This document shows, one piece after another, positions 1-8,404 of a DNA stretch of 64,000 nucleotides. The stretch's first letter is position 1, and every line of letters begins with the position of its first letter. The notes under the pieces were generated by a model, which did no database searches, had not been told where the DNA came from, and saw nothing but the letters and a program-made list of their open reading frames with translations. The position numbers were made by a program, and so were the translations under genes. The DNA is from Bradyrhizobium sp. CCBAU 51765 (lineage in GTDB: Bacteria > Pseudomonadota > Alphaproteobacteria > Rhizobiales > Xanthobacteraceae): the NCBI RefSeq assembly GCF_015291725.1, contig NZ_CP030038.1:5693001-5757000 (forward strand), in the 5' to 3' direction.

Positions 1-2507
1 TCCGTCACCGCGCGTTGCGCATCGGCGACGTAGCTGCCGATGTCGCGATCGCGGATGTCGACATAGACATAGGTCGCGAGCTGGCCGTTCTCGGTCCGGA
101 TCGAGGTCGGCCCCCGCGCCGGCTCGACCTTCGCAACCTCGCCGAGCGGCACCGCGCCGCCTGCGGGCATCGGCACCAGGATATCGCTGGCGATGGCCTT
201 CGGATTGTCGCGCAGATCGCGCGGGTAGCGCATGTTCACCGTGAACCGTTGCCGTCCCTCCACCGTCGTCGTGACCGTCTGGCCGCCGAGCGCGGCCGCG
301 ATGGTGTCCTGAACGTCCTGGATCAGGATGCCATAGCGGGCGAGCGCCTCGCGATCCGGGGCGATCTCGAGATAGTAGCCGCCGATGCCGCGCTCGGCAT
401 AGGCCGAGGACGTGCCCGGGACGGCCTTGATCACCCGTTCGACCTGCTTCGCCAGCCGGTCGATCTCGACGAGGTCGGTGCCCATCACCTTGACGCCAAC
501 AGGCGTGCGGATGCCGGTGGACAGCATGTCGATACGGGCCTTGATCGGCATGGTCCAGGCGTTGGAGACGCCCGGAAACTGCAGCGCCTTGTCCATCTCC
601 GCGACCAGGCTGTCGACGGTGACGCCGGGGCGCCACTGCTCCTTCGGCTTCAGGTTGACGATCGTCTCGAACATCTCGGTCGGCGCCGGATCGGTCGCGG
701 TCGCCGCCCGTCCCGCCTTGCCATAGACCGACGCGACCTCCGGGAACGACTTGATGATGCGATCCTGCATCTGCATCAGCTCGGCTGCCTTGGTGACCGA
801 GATGCCGGGCAGCGTGGTCGGCATGTAGAGCAGCGTGCCCTCGTTCAGCGTCGGCATGAACTCGGTGCCGAGCTGCCGGGCCGGCCAGATCGTGACGGCG
901 AGCACGACGAGCGAGGCCAGGATCACCAGGGTCTTGGCACGCAGCACGCCCTTGATGACCGGCCGGTAGATCCAGATCAGGAAGCGGTTGATGACATTCC
1001 TGTGCTCCGGCACGATCCTGCCGCGGACGAAGATCACCATCAGCGCCGGCACCAGGGTGACGGACAAGAGGGCCGCGGCCGCCATTGCGAAGGTCTTCGT
1101 GAACGCCAGCGGACTGAACAGCCGTCCTTCCTGCGATTCCAGCGTGAAGATCGGCATGAACGACACGGTGATGATCAGCAGGCTGAAGAACAGCGCCGGG
1201 CCGACCTCGGACGCCGCGTCGATCAGGATCTGGACGCGCGGCTGATCGGGCTTGGCGCGTTCGAGGTGCTTGTGGGCGTTCTCGATCATGACGATCGCGG
1301 CATCCACCATGGCACCGATCGCAATCGCGATGCCCCCGAGGCTCATGATGTTCGATCCCAGCCCCAGCAGCTTCATGGCGCCGAACGCCATCAGCACGCC
1401 GACCGGCAGCATCAGGATCGCGACCAGCGCGCTGCGGACATGGAGCAGGAACACGATGCAGACGAGCGCGACGACGATGCTCTCCTCGACCAGCGTGTGC
1501 TTGAGCGTGTCGATCGCCGCGTAGATCAGGTCCGAGCGGTCGTAGACCGGGACGATCTCGACCGATTTCGGCAGGCTGCTCGCGATCTCCTTGAAGCGCT
1601 TCTTGACGTTCTCGATCACGTCGAGGGCGTTGACGCCGAAGCGCTGCAATACGATGCCGCTTGCGACCTCGCCTTCGCCGTTCAGCTCGGCGATGCCGCG
1701 CCGCTCGTCCGGCCCGAGCTCGACATTGGCGACGTCCCGCAGCAGCACCGGCGTGCCGTTGCTCGTCTTCAGGACGATGTTGCCGAGATCGTTGATGCTC
1801 TTGACGTAGCCCTTGCCGCGAATGACGTATTCGAACTCCGACAGCTCGACCGTGCGCCCGCCGACGTCTGCGTTGCTGGCGCGGATCGCCTCCCGGATCT
1901 TCTGCATGCTGATACCGCGGTCGCGCATCCGCTGCGGATCGAGCACCACGTTGTATTGCTTGACGAAGCCGCCGATGCTGGCGACCTCGGCGACGCCCTC
2001 GGCCTTGGCGAGCGCGAATTTCAGGTTCCAGTCCTGGATGGTGCGCGTGTCCGCGAGGTTCAATTCCCTCGACATCACGGCGTACTGGTAGACCCAGCCG
2101 ACGCCGGTCGCGTCGGGCCCGATGGTCGGGGTGACGCCGGCGGGAAGCCTGGACGACGCGCCGTTCAGGAACTCCATGACGCGCGAGCGTGCCCAGTAGA
2201 TGTCGGTGCCGTCCTCGAAGATGACGTAAACGAACGACACGCCGAAGAAGGAGAAGCCGCGCACCACCTTCGATTTCGGCACGGTCAGCATCGCCGTGGT
2301 CAAGGGATAGGTGACCTGGTCCTCGATCACCTGCGGCGCCTGGCCGGGATATTCGGTGTAGACGATGACCTGGGTGTCCGAGAGGTCGGGGATCGCATCC
2401 AGCGGCAGGTGCAGCAGCGCGTAGAGGCCGGCGGCGGCCGCAAAGCCGGTGCCGAACAGCACCAGCAGCAGGTTGCGCGCCGACCAGGCGATGATGCGCG
2501 CGATCAT
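1..2507 (-). CDS. cusA: CusA-type copper/silver efflux RND transporter, C-terminus cut by window edge
   Basis: Inner-membrane RND pump that would export Cu(I)/Ag(I) through a CusB adaptor and an outer-membrane channel. About 835 N-terminal residues are present, against roughly 1040 for the family, and the frame runs off base 1. The three Met ligands of E. coli CusA (M573, M623, M672) are seen as M562 (LLYMPTT), M612 (TEMFET) and M661 (IDMLSTG), all with the same offset of 11, so monovalent copper or silver is a firm substrate inference. The TM4 proton-relay motif reads GAMVDAAIVMIEN. The ATG at 2505-2507 overlaps the cusB stop as ATGA, which indicates translational coupling. Confidence 0.95.
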   Translation of the reverse strand, partial: MIARIIAWSARNLLLVLFGTGFAAAAGLYALLHLPLDAIPDLSDTQVIVYTEYPGQAPQVIEDQVTYPLTTAMLTVPKSKVVRGFSFFGVSFVYVIFEDGTDIYWARSRVMEFLNGASSRLPAGVTPTIGPDATGVGWVYQYAVMSRELNLADTRTIQDWNLKFALAKAEGVAEVASIGGFVKQYNVVLDPQRMRDRGISMQKIREAIRASNADVGGRTVELSEFEYVIRGKGYVKSINDLGNIVLKTSNGTPVLLRDVANVELGPDERRGIAELNGEGEVASGIVLQRFGVNALDVIENVKKRFKEIASSLPKSVEIVPVYDRSDLIYAAIDTLKHTLVEESIVVALVCIVFLLHVRSALVAILMLPVGVLMAFGAMKLLGLGSNIMSLGGIAIAIGAMVDAAIVMIENAHKHLERAKPDQPRVQILIDAASEVGPALFFSLLIITVSFMPIFTLESQEGRLFSPLAFTKTFAMAAAALLSVTLVPALMVIFVRGRIVPEHRNVINRFLIWIYRPVIKGVLRAKTLVILASLVVLAVTIWPARQLGTEFMPTLNEGTLLYMPTTLPGISVTKAAELMQMQDRIIKSFPEVASVYGKAGRAATATDPAPTEMFETIVNLKPKEQWRPGVTVDSLVAEMDKALQFPGVSNAWTMPIKARIDMLSTGIRTPVGVKVMGTDLVEIDRLAKQVERVIKAVPGTSSAYAERGIGGYYLEIAPDREALARYGILIQDVQDTIAAALGGQTVTTTVEGRQRFTVNMRYPRDLRDNPKAIASDILVPMPAGGAVPLGEVAKVEPARGPTSIRTENGQLATYVYVDIRDRDIGSYVADAQRAVT

Positions 2508-3922
2508 TTGTGGTCTCCCGTCGCATGGCCCGCGTCGGAAGCTTGAGGAGCCGCCTCGGCGAAGCCCTTGAGCGCGGCCTTCAGATTGCTTTCCGCATCG
2601 ATCAGGAAGTTGGCGGAGGTGACCACCGCCTCGCCGTCCGCAAGTCCGTCCCGCACCTCGATGTAGCCGCCGCCGCGCCGGCCGAGCTTCACCTCGCGCG
2701 GCTCGAAACGCCCGTCCCCCTTGTCGACGAGAACGGCCTGGCGCGTGCCGGTGTCGAGCACCGAGCTATCCTGGACCGCCAGGACCGGCGCGCCATCTGC
2801 GGTGTCGATGTCGGCATCGACATACATGTCCGGCAGCAGCACCGCGTCGGGATTGGCGAGCTCGACCCGGACGCGAACCGTCCGGGTCTCGCGGTTCACC
2901 TGCGGATAGATCACGGCGATCCTGCCGGTGAAGGTTCGGCCGGGAAAGCTGCGCGCGCGCACCGCAACGGACTGCCCCGCGGCGATGTTGCCGAGATCGC
3001 GCTCGGCGACGTCGACCAGCGCCCAGACCAGCGAGGTGTCGGCGATCCGGAACAGCACGTCGCCGGGATTGGCACGCATGCCTTCGATCGCATTGCGCTC
3101 GAGCACGATCCCGTCGCGCGGCGCCGACCAATGAATGGTGACGGGCGCGACGCGCGTCCTCTCCATCTCGGCGACCACCTGCTCGGGGACGTCGAGATTG
3201 ACCAGCCGTTGCCGTGAGCCGCGGCCGTACGACTCGACGCCGCCGACGGTCTTCGAGGTGATCGTCGCGAGATATTCGGCCGCCGCGGACGCGACCGCCG
3301 AACTATAGATCTCCATCAACGGCTGGCCCGCCTTCACGCGCGTGCCGGTGGTGACGTCCGCGATCTTCTGCACGAAGCTTTCGGCGCGCATCGCGATGAC
3401 CGAGACGCGGCGCTCGTCCAGTTGGATCGTGCCGGGCGCCTTCACCAGCACCCGGATCGACCGCCGCGCCACCGGCTCGGACTTCACGCCGGTGCGCTGG
3501 ATCTTGCCGGGCGATAGCTTCACCGTCCCGTCGTCGACGTCGTCACCTTCGTAAACGGGGATGTAGTTCATCCCCATCGGATCCTTCTTCGGCACGGGCG
3601 AGCTGTCGGGCAGCCCCATGGGATTCCGGTAGTAGAGGATTTTTCGCGACGAGGCCGCCTGCGATGGCTTCGGCTCTGCAGGGGCTGCCTGATCGTCATC
3701 GTAGACCGGCAGATAGTCCCGCCCCCGCTCGTCCTTCCGCGGCCCGGCCGACCAAAGGGGCGCGCCGCCCGGATCGCGGTAATAGAGCGGCGTTCGGGCG
3801 CCGCCTTCCGTGGCCGGGGCGACCTCGGCATGAGCGGACCAGCGTCCGTTCATGAACCAGGCGGCGCCCAGGGCCAGGCTGCCAGTGAGCGCGAGTGCGG
3901 TGAGAAGACGCTGCGTGTTCAT
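2504..3922 (-). CDS. cusB: CusB-type periplasmic adaptor (membrane fusion protein) of the copper RND pump
   Basis: Membrane-fusion adaptor linking CusA to the outer membrane. A signal or anchor segment (LLTALALTGSLALGAAW) follows the start. Two heavy-metal-binding-domain repeats come next: the first (LYYRDPGGAPLW) lacks the metal-binding Met, while the second (YYRNPMGLPD...KKDPMGMNYIPVY) keeps its Met residues. The lipoyl/barrel-sandwich and beta-barrel regions of the HlyD/CusB family follow (VLVKAPGTIQLDERR, RESFVQKI-type segments). The start at 3922 (MNTQRLL) puts the signal sequence at the N-terminus; a longer frame upstream adds only an Arg-rich extension. The gene lies directly downstream of the YtkA-like gene and overlaps cusA by 4 bases. 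Confidence 0.92.
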   Translation of the reverse strand: MNTQRLLTALALTGSLALGAAWFMNGRWSAHAEVAPATEGGARTPLYYRDPGGAPLWSAGPRKDERGRDYLPVYDDDQAAPAEPKPSQAASSRKILYYRNPMGLPDSSPVPKKDPMGMNYIPVYEGDDVDDGTVKLSPGKIQRTGVKSEPVARRSIRVLVKAPGTIQLDERRVSVIAMRAESFVQKIADVTTGTRVKAGQPLMEIYSSAVASAAAEYLATITSKTVGGVESYGRGSRQRLVNLDVPEQVVAEMERTRVAPVTIHWSAPRDGIVLERNAIEGMRANPGDVLFRIADTSLVWALVDVAERDLGNIAAGQSVAVRARSFPGRTFTGRIAVIYPQVNRETRTVRVRVELANPDAVLLPDMYVDADIDTADGAPVLAVQDSSVLDTGTRQAVLVDKGDGRFEPREVKLGRRGGGYIEVRDGLADGEAVVTSANFLIDAESNLKAALKGFAEAAPQASDAGHATGDHK

Positions 3923-4005
3923 CGCCAGATACCGCGCGCGCCTCGGCGCGCGTCCATGTGAACGGGAAAGAGAAGTTCGGGCGCCATCCGGCGGCGCCCG
4001 AAGGC

Positions 4006-4398
4006 TCACTTGGTCGCCTTGACGATGACCTTGCCGGTGACCGTCTCAGGCTCGCCCTGCACCTTCGCCGAGAGCGTCACCTGGTAGCGGCCGGCCATCG
4101 GCAGGTCGGTCTTGAAGGCATAGACGCCCGGCTCCCTGGACGGCAGCGGCGCGACGGCCGACTCCATCTCGGCCATGCCGTCGGGCGTCATGTCGACGCG
4201 TGTCTTGAAGATGACGGCATCCGCAACCGGCTTGCCGGTCTGCCTGTTGGTCAGGCGGACGGCGAGCGTGACGTCGTCGCCCTTCTTCATCTCGGGACTG
4301 ACCGGCTCGAACACGTAGTCGCCTGCGCCCGCCATGGCGGCCGGAGCGGCGAGCAAAAGGGTGGCGGCAAGAGCCGCAGCGCTGAATCTGAAAAGCAT
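4006..4398 (-). CDS. Secreted YtkA/FixH-like domain protein of the copper locus
   Basis: A 130-residue exported protein with a clear signal peptide (FSAAALAATLLLAAPAAMAGA). One immunoglobulin-like domain of the YtkA/FixH type follows, with the usual pattern of a sulfur-rich segment (EPVSPEMKKGDDVTLAVRL) and a closing PGVYAFKTDLPMAGRYQVTL strand pair. Met residues recur (VDMTPDGMAEMES), consistent with periplasmic copper handling. Proteins of this type often sit beside CusB. A good ribosome-binding site (AGGACAGGAA) precedes the ATG. It is followed by cusB after about 80 bases. The metal role is inferred from position and Met content. Confidence 0.8.
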   Translation of the reverse strand: MLFRFSAAALAATLLLAAPAAMAGAGDYVFEPVSPEMKKGDDVTLAVRLTNRQTGKPVADAVIFKTRVDMTPDGMAEMESAVAPLPSREPGVYAFKTDLPMAGRYQVTLSAKVQGEPETVTGKVIVKATK

Positions 4399-4498
4399 TT
4401 CCTGTCCTCATGAATTGATCTTCCGCCGTGACGCATGACGCGCGCACGTCAGCCATCGACGCGCGCAGCCGTGCGCACGCGTCGTCAAATTGGCGAGA

Positions 4499-4864
4499 TC
4501 AGATTCGAGGAGGCCGGAAGGGAGGACTGCCGCCGCGGAAGGCGACGACCTGATCGTCGGGAATGACGGTTTTCCCCGACGCCATGGCAAGGAATTCGAA
4601 GGCCAGGGGACGGATATCCGCAAGTGCGACGGTGCTGCCGACACAGCAGAACCCCATCCCGCACTTGTAGCCGGCGGTGTCGGAGCCCGTTCCCTTCATG
4701 TCGGGACAACAATCGTCCATCGACATTTCCCCGTCGCCGCTCATGACCATGGCCGCATGCATGTCGTCCGACGACATGGCGAGGCTGGAAGCGGACGCGC
4801 CAACCGGCAGCATCGCCAGGGATAGGGCGATGGCGAATGCCAGGATGGTACGGACGATCCGCAT
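4499..4864 (-). CDS. Met/Cys-rich exported protein, probable periplasmic metal-binding factor
   Basis: A 121-residue protein with an N-terminal hydrophobic signal (TILAFAIALSLAMLPVGASA). A Met-rich segment follows (MSSDDMHAAMVMSGDGEMSMDD), then two Cys pairs (DCCPDM and GFCCVG). The mature part lacks a fold I can name; clustered Met and vicinal Cys next to cusB suggest soft-metal (copper or silver) binding or sensing in the periplasm. It is the first gene of the minus-strand copper unit; no strong ribosome-binding site is seen before its ATG. About 100 bases separate it from the YtkA-like gene. Confidence 0.7.
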   Translation of the reverse strand: MRIVRTILAFAIALSLAMLPVGASASSLAMSSDDMHAAMVMSGDGEMSMDDCCPDMKGTGSDTAGYKCGMGFCCVGSTVALADIRPLAFEFLAMASGKTVIPDDQVVAFRGGSPPFRPPRI

Positions 4865-4989
4865 CAGGATGTGCTTAACCTTTTGGATAGTTCTTGGAAC
4901 CGTAAGCTAGCATAATCCGCCGCCGAAAGCATTCTTTGATCCGGGTCAAGCATTCGTGAGTGAGGCTCCGACGCGGGCCATCGCGCAAG

Positions 4990-6189
4990 CTATGAATGCT
5001 CTCCCCCCGTCGCCTGGGCGTTCCGATCCGCACGAAGCAGCAGCAGCGCGACGAAGGCGGACACCGAGGCCAGCGCGCTGATCCAGAGTGCGCTGCTGCC
5101 GAAATGCTCCACCATCAGTCCCAGCGCAAGCGGCGCGAAGGCGCCTGTTGCCCTCGACGGCAGCGAGATCATGCCGACCCGCCTGCCGAATCCCGCCGGC
5201 CCGAACAACGCCAGTGGCAGCGTACCACGGGCGATGGTGATGATGCCGTTGCCCGCGCCATACAGCACCGTGAAGGCCGGCGCGAGCCAGGGGCCGCCCG
5301 CGACCAGCGCAAGCACGCCGATCGGATTCATGAGCATGGCAAGCCTTGCCGACAGCAGCGGATGAAACCGGCTGAGCCATCCTGCCTCCAGAAGGCGGGC
5401 CCCGACCTGCGCAGGTCCGACCAATGCTCCTGCGAACAAGGCCTGTGCCGGCGTGGCGCCGAACGCAACCAGCATGGTCGGCAGGATGGCCGAGACTCCG
5501 GAGCTGACGAAGCTTGCCGCCGCAAAGATGTACGCCAGCAGCATCATCGCGAAGCTTTCGCTCTGGCGGCCGGAGTGTTGGCTCGCGCCCGTGCCCGGCC
5601 GGGAGTCCAGGTCCAATGGCGCGGCACGGGGCAGCGAAAGGTTGAGCGGCAAGGCAACGCCGATATGGATCACCGCCCATACCTGGCAGGCCGCGCGCCA
5701 GCCGTACTCCGAAGCGAGCCACGTCGTGAGAGGCCAGCCGAGGGTGCTGGCGAAACCGGCGATCAGGGTGATGCCGGTGATCGTTGCTCGCGCATTGGCG
5801 CCGTAGATGCGCGCAAGCGTCGCGAACGCCGCTTCATAGAGACCCATGCCCATGCCGATCCCGAGCAGGATCCAGGCCGTGATCAGCAGCGCCACGCCAT
5901 GGGACACGGAGAGCAGGAGCAAGCCTGCCGCGAAGACGAGGTTCGAGACGGCAAGCAGGCTGCGCCCTCCGAACGTATCGATGGCGTGCCCGACTCTCGG
6001 GCCGAGCAGGCCGGAGATGACGAGCGCTCCCGACAGCGCGCCGAACAGATAGGTCGGCGCGAGACCGAGATCGTGCGCAATCGGCACAGCCAGGATCGCA
6101 GGAAGGTAGTAGCTCGACGCCCAGGCAATGGTCTGGGCGCTGCCGAGCGCGACGACGACAGCGAACGGGCTTGCAGCGCCTCCCGTCAT
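4990..6189 (-). CDS. MFS transporter of the arsenic locus
   Basis: About 399 residues with roughly twelve hydrophobic segments and the MFS architecture of two six-helix halves; the loop after TM2 reads GPRVGHAIDTFGGR, a degenerate form of the MFS signature. The chosen ATG at 6189 overlaps the arsO stop as ATGA; an in-frame ATG at 6201 is an alternative. Being translationally coupled to a flavin monooxygenase-like gene under ArsR, it probably exports that enzyme's product or an arsenical. The exact substrate is unknown: the family alone does not tell, and a general drug/anion MFS role cannot be excluded. Confidence 0.85.
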   Translation of the reverse strand: MTGGAASPFAVVVALGSAQTIAWASSYYLPAILAVPIAHDLGLAPTYLFGALSGALVISGLLGPRVGHAIDTFGGRSLLAVSNLVFAAGLLLLSVSHGVALLITAWILLGIGMGMGLYEAAFATLARIYGANARATITGITLIAGFASTLGWPLTTWLASEYGWRAACQVWAVIHIGVALPLNLSLPRAAPLDLDSRPGTGASQHSGRQSESFAMMLLAYIFAAASFVSSGVSAILPTMLVAFGATPAQALFAGALVGPAQVGARLLEAGWLSRFHPLLSARLAMLMNPIGVLALVAGGPWLAPAFTVLYGAGNGIITIARGTLPLALFGPAGFGRRVGMISLPSRATGAFAPLALGLMVEHFGSSALWISALASVSAFVALLLLRADRNAQATGGEHS

Positions 6190-7550
6190 GAGCAACCGCA
6201 TCCCGCGCCGCCTGCCTTCATGGCGGATTCATCGGCCGCACAGCAGGCTGAGGGTTCGGCCTTGGCCGGACCGCCGCAGCATCCCGCCGCGCCGGCGGAC
6301 TCGACGCCGCCACGTGTGCAGACGCCGGTCTCGGGCAGCACGAGCTCGACCCGTGCCGCAGCCTCCTTGTCGCCCGCGATGTCGGCGACGATCGAACGGA
6401 CCTGCTCGTATCCGGTCGTCATCAGGAAGGTCGGCGCCCGGCCGTAGGATTTCATGCCGGCGAGATAGAAGCCCGGCTCGTCATGCGCGAGCTCGCGAGC
6501 GCCGTGAGGCCGCACCGTTCCGCAGCTGTGCTCGTTGGGATCGATCAGCGGCGCAAGTGCGACGGGCGCCTCGATCGCCGGGTCGAGCCGAAGCCGCAGC
6601 TCGGACAGGAACGAGAGATCGGGACGGAAGCCGGTCGACACCACCAGCTCATCCGCAATCACACTGCGCGCACCGCAGCAGGCACCTGCCGAAATCCTGA
6701 GACGTCCTTCGAAGTCCGAAAGATGGGTGACACCGAAGTCGGTCTCGACCTTGATCTTTCCGTCAGCCACGAGCGCTGCGAAGGTGGATCCGAGCTCGCC
6801 GCGCGCGGCAAGCTTGTCGTTGCTGCCGCCGCCGAAGGCCTTTGCAGGATCGCCGCCGCGCAACAGCCAGACGGGCTGCGTGCCGGGCACCTCCTCGGCG
6901 AGCCGCGCGAGATCGATCAGCGTGCCCAGCGCGGAATGGCCGGCGCCGAGCACGGCCACGGTCTTGCCGGCATATCTGCCGCGATCCGTGCCCCGCACAT
7001 CCGGCATGCCGTAGGCGATGTGATCACCGTGCTCGCGTTCGCCGATCGAGGGCAGACCGTTGCTGCCGGCGGGATTGGGCGAGAACCACGTGCCTGACAC
7101 GTCGATGACGGCATCGGCGCGCAGCATCTCGGGGCCCTTGCCGTTCTGATAGCGGAGTTCGAAAGGCGCCTGCTCGCGGCCCCTGGTCTTCGCCTTGTCG
7201 AAGCCGACGCGGCTGATCGCCGTGACGCGGCTCGACGTCCGGATCGTCTCGCGCAGCTTCGTTCGCGTTGCGAGCGGCGCGAGGTAGCGCTCGATCAGCT
7301 CGCCGCCGGTCGGATAGGATTGAGGATCGGGCGAATTCCAGCCCGTCGGCGCGAGCAGGCGCGCCGCCGCCTTGTCGACATTGAATTCCCACGGCGAGAA
7401 GAGCTGGACGTGCTGCCACTGCCGCACCGCATGCGCTGCCTCGGGTCCGGCTTCGAGCACAACGGGCGACATGTCGCGTTCGAGCACATGCGCGGCGGCT
7501 GCGAGGCCGACCGGCCCCGCCCCGATGATCGCTACCGTCTTCTTCTCCAT
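6186..7550 (-). CDS. arsO: ArsO-like FAD/NAD(P)-binding monooxygenase with Cys-rich C-terminal tail
   Basis: A 454-residue flavoprotein. The N-terminus has a Rossmann FAD motif (GAGPVG, residues 10-15) and a second nucleotide-binding GAGHSALG lies near residue 200, the arrangement of FMO-type oxidoreductases called ArsO when found in ars operons. The last 50 or so residues are unusual: seven Cys in a Gly/Ala-rich tail (GCCGGPAK, SACCAADE, AGCGCS), suitable for binding As(III) or another soft metal. ATG 7550 is preceded by GGAG at 8 bases; an upstream GTG is possible. The gene follows arsR and overlaps the MFS gene. Its reaction is not established for the family; oxidation of an organoarsenical is an inference. 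Confidence 0.8.
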   Translation of the reverse strand: MEKKTVAIIGAGPVGLAAAAHVLERDMSPVVLEAGPEAAHAVRQWQHVQLFSPWEFNVDKAAARLLAPTGWNSPDPQSYPTGGELIERYLAPLATRTKLRETIRTSSRVTAISRVGFDKAKTRGREQAPFELRYQNGKGPEMLRADAVIDVSGTWFSPNPAGSNGLPSIGEREHGDHIAYGMPDVRGTDRGRYAGKTVAVLGAGHSALGTLIDLARLAEEVPGTQPVWLLRGGDPAKAFGGGSNDKLAARGELGSTFAALVADGKIKVETDFGVTHLSDFEGRLRISAGACCGARSVIADELVVSTGFRPDLSFLSELRLRLDPAIEAPVALAPLIDPNEHSCGTVRPHGARELAHDEPGFYLAGMKSYGRAPTFLMTTGYEQVRSIVADIAGDKEAAARVELVLPETGVCTRGGVESAGAAGCCGGPAKAEPSACCAADESAMKAGGAGCGCS

Positions 7551-7566
7551 TGCGAACACTCCATTC

Positions 7567-7574
7567 TTCTAGAA
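7567..7574. promoter_or_regulatory. Candidate ArsR operator between arsR and arsO
   Basis: The perfect 8-bp palindrome TTCTAGAA lies in the 48-base gap between the arsR stop and the arsO start. The same octamer recurs at 7960-7967 upstream of that arsR, inside the divergent control region. Sharing across both gaps suggests one regulator binds both, but the site is short. Confidence 0.4.
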
Positions 7575-7598
7575 TTATGGAACAATTGACCAAATGAA

Positions 7599-7916
7599 TC
7601 AGGCTGCCGTCTGGGCGTCCTTGCATCCGACTTCGTCCGCACAGCACTCCGCGACCAGGAAGTCGACCAGGCCCCGCATGGCATCGAAGTTGGCGTGGCA
7701 GATCAGGGTCGTCGATTCCCTGACCTGACTGACCAGTCCGACCGAGACCAGGGTCTTGATGTGGTGCGACAGCGTTGACGCCGGGATCTTCAGCTTGTCC
7801 TGCAGGCGGCCAACCGGCATGCCCGCGTGCCCGGCCCGGACCAATGCGCGGTAGATCTGAAGCCGGGTCCGATTGCCCAGGGCCTCCAAACGTGCAGCTG
7901 CGTCATCGACCTTCAT
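7599..7916 (-). CDS. arsR: ArsR-family arsenite-responsive repressor (minus-strand unit)
   Basis: A 105-residue winged-helix repressor of the ArsR/SmtB family. The recognition region reads LKIPASTLSHHIKTL, typical of ArsR. No ELCVCDL-type metal site is present in the DNA-binding helix; instead a vicinal pair plus a third Cys (CCADEVGC, spacing i, i+1, i+7) sits near the C-terminus, matching the arrangement described for Acidithiobacillus ferrooxidans ArsR. The start at 7916 (MKVDDAAARL) is chosen; an upstream TTG would add 12 residues. It heads arsR-arsO-MFS and would repress that unit until As(III) binds. Confidence 0.9.
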   Translation of the reverse strand: MKVDDAAARLEALGNRTRLQIYRALVRAGHAGMPVGRLQDKLKIPASTLSHHIKTLVSVGLVSQVRESTTLICHANFDAMRGLVDFLVAECCADEVGCKDAQTAA

Positions 7917-7956
7917 GAGGTCACGATGCACCCGTACCACATCGACTGTCAAACGT

Positions 7957-7978
7957 TATTTCTAGAATATTCGAAATA
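7957..7978. promoter_or_regulatory. Candidate ArsR operator in the divergent ars control region
   Basis: An inverted repeat TATTTC-N10-GAAATA encloses TTCTAGAA (7960-7967) and GAATATTC (7965-7972). The region is strikingly AT-rich against its GC-rich surroundings and lies about 40 bases upstream of the minus-strand arsR. It probably overlaps that gene's promoter. Confidence 0.5.
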
Positions 7979-8005
7979 TAGGCTCACAAGGGTTCGGATT
8001 TCAGG

Positions 8006-8045
8006 TTGACGCGGCCCATACAATTCCATAAATCTGGATATATGG
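8006..8045 (+). promoter_or_regulatory. Candidate promoter and operator of the plus-strand ars operon
   Basis: A -35-like TTGACG (8006-8011) is followed 16 bases later by ATAAAT (8028-8033). An inverted repeat CCATA-N10-TATGG (8026-8045; 8 of 10 base pairs match) covers the -10 and the arsR start codon. No Shine-Dalgarno sequence precedes the ATG at 8042, and the spacing would place the transcript start at or next to it, so a leaderless mRNA is possible. Confidence 0.45.
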
Positions 8046-8404
8046 AAACAGAAGAAGCCGTCCTGGCGCTCGCCGCGCTGTCTCAACCGACCCGTCTGGA
8101 GGCGTTCCGGGCGCTGGTCAGACACGAGCCGGAGGGTCTTGCGGCCGGCGATCTCGCGCGTCTGCTGGAAGTCCCCCAGAACACGCTCTCGGCGCATCTG
8201 TCGATTCTCAGCCGCGCACGCCTCGTGTGTTCCGAGCGGCACAGCCGCTCGATCATCTACCGCGCCAACCTCGGCGAATTTCGCGACATTGCCGTCTTCC
8301 TGCTGCGCGATTGCTGCGGCGGACGGCCGGAAGTCTGCGAGCCCGTCGTCGAGACTTTGCAATCGTGCTGCGCTCCCAAGCGAAAGGAGAAGGCCCGTGC
8401 CTGA
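8042..8404 (+). CDS. arsR: ArsR-family arsenite-responsive repressor (plus-strand operon)
   Basis: A 120-residue ArsR/SmtB winged-helix protein with recognition region LEVPQNTLSAHLSILSRARLV. It is clearly different in sequence from the other arsR 130 bases away. The C-terminal part has a vicinal Cys pair and a further Cys (DCCGGRPEVC, spacing i, i+1, i+8) and another pair near the end (SCCAPK), so As(III) sensing through C-terminal Cys is likely. The ATG at 8042 is used because the longer in-frame TTG coincides with a promoter element. It overlaps the downstream arsC by 8 bases and heads arsR-arsC-acr3-arsC. Confidence 0.92.
   Translation: METEEAVLALAALSQPTRLEAFRALVRHEPEGLAAGDLARLLEVPQNTLSAHLSILSRARLVCSERHSRSIIYRANLGEFRDIAVFLLRDCCGGRPEVCEPVVETLQSCCAPKRKEKARA

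Noticed and set aside
15..2546. Plus-strand open frame of 843 codons opposite cusA
   Set aside because: It is antisense to a clear CusA with conserved Met ligands; its product is Arg/Asp/His-rich without domains, as expected for a shadow frame in GC-rich DNA.
4865..4960. Possible CueR operator before the copper unit
   Set aside because: The segment has no clear ACCTTCC-N7-GGAAGGT type repeat; only weak partial matches were seen.
4996..6447. Plus-strand frame of 483 codons opposite the MFS gene
   Set aside because: Composition is typical of antisense frames and it spans two real genes.
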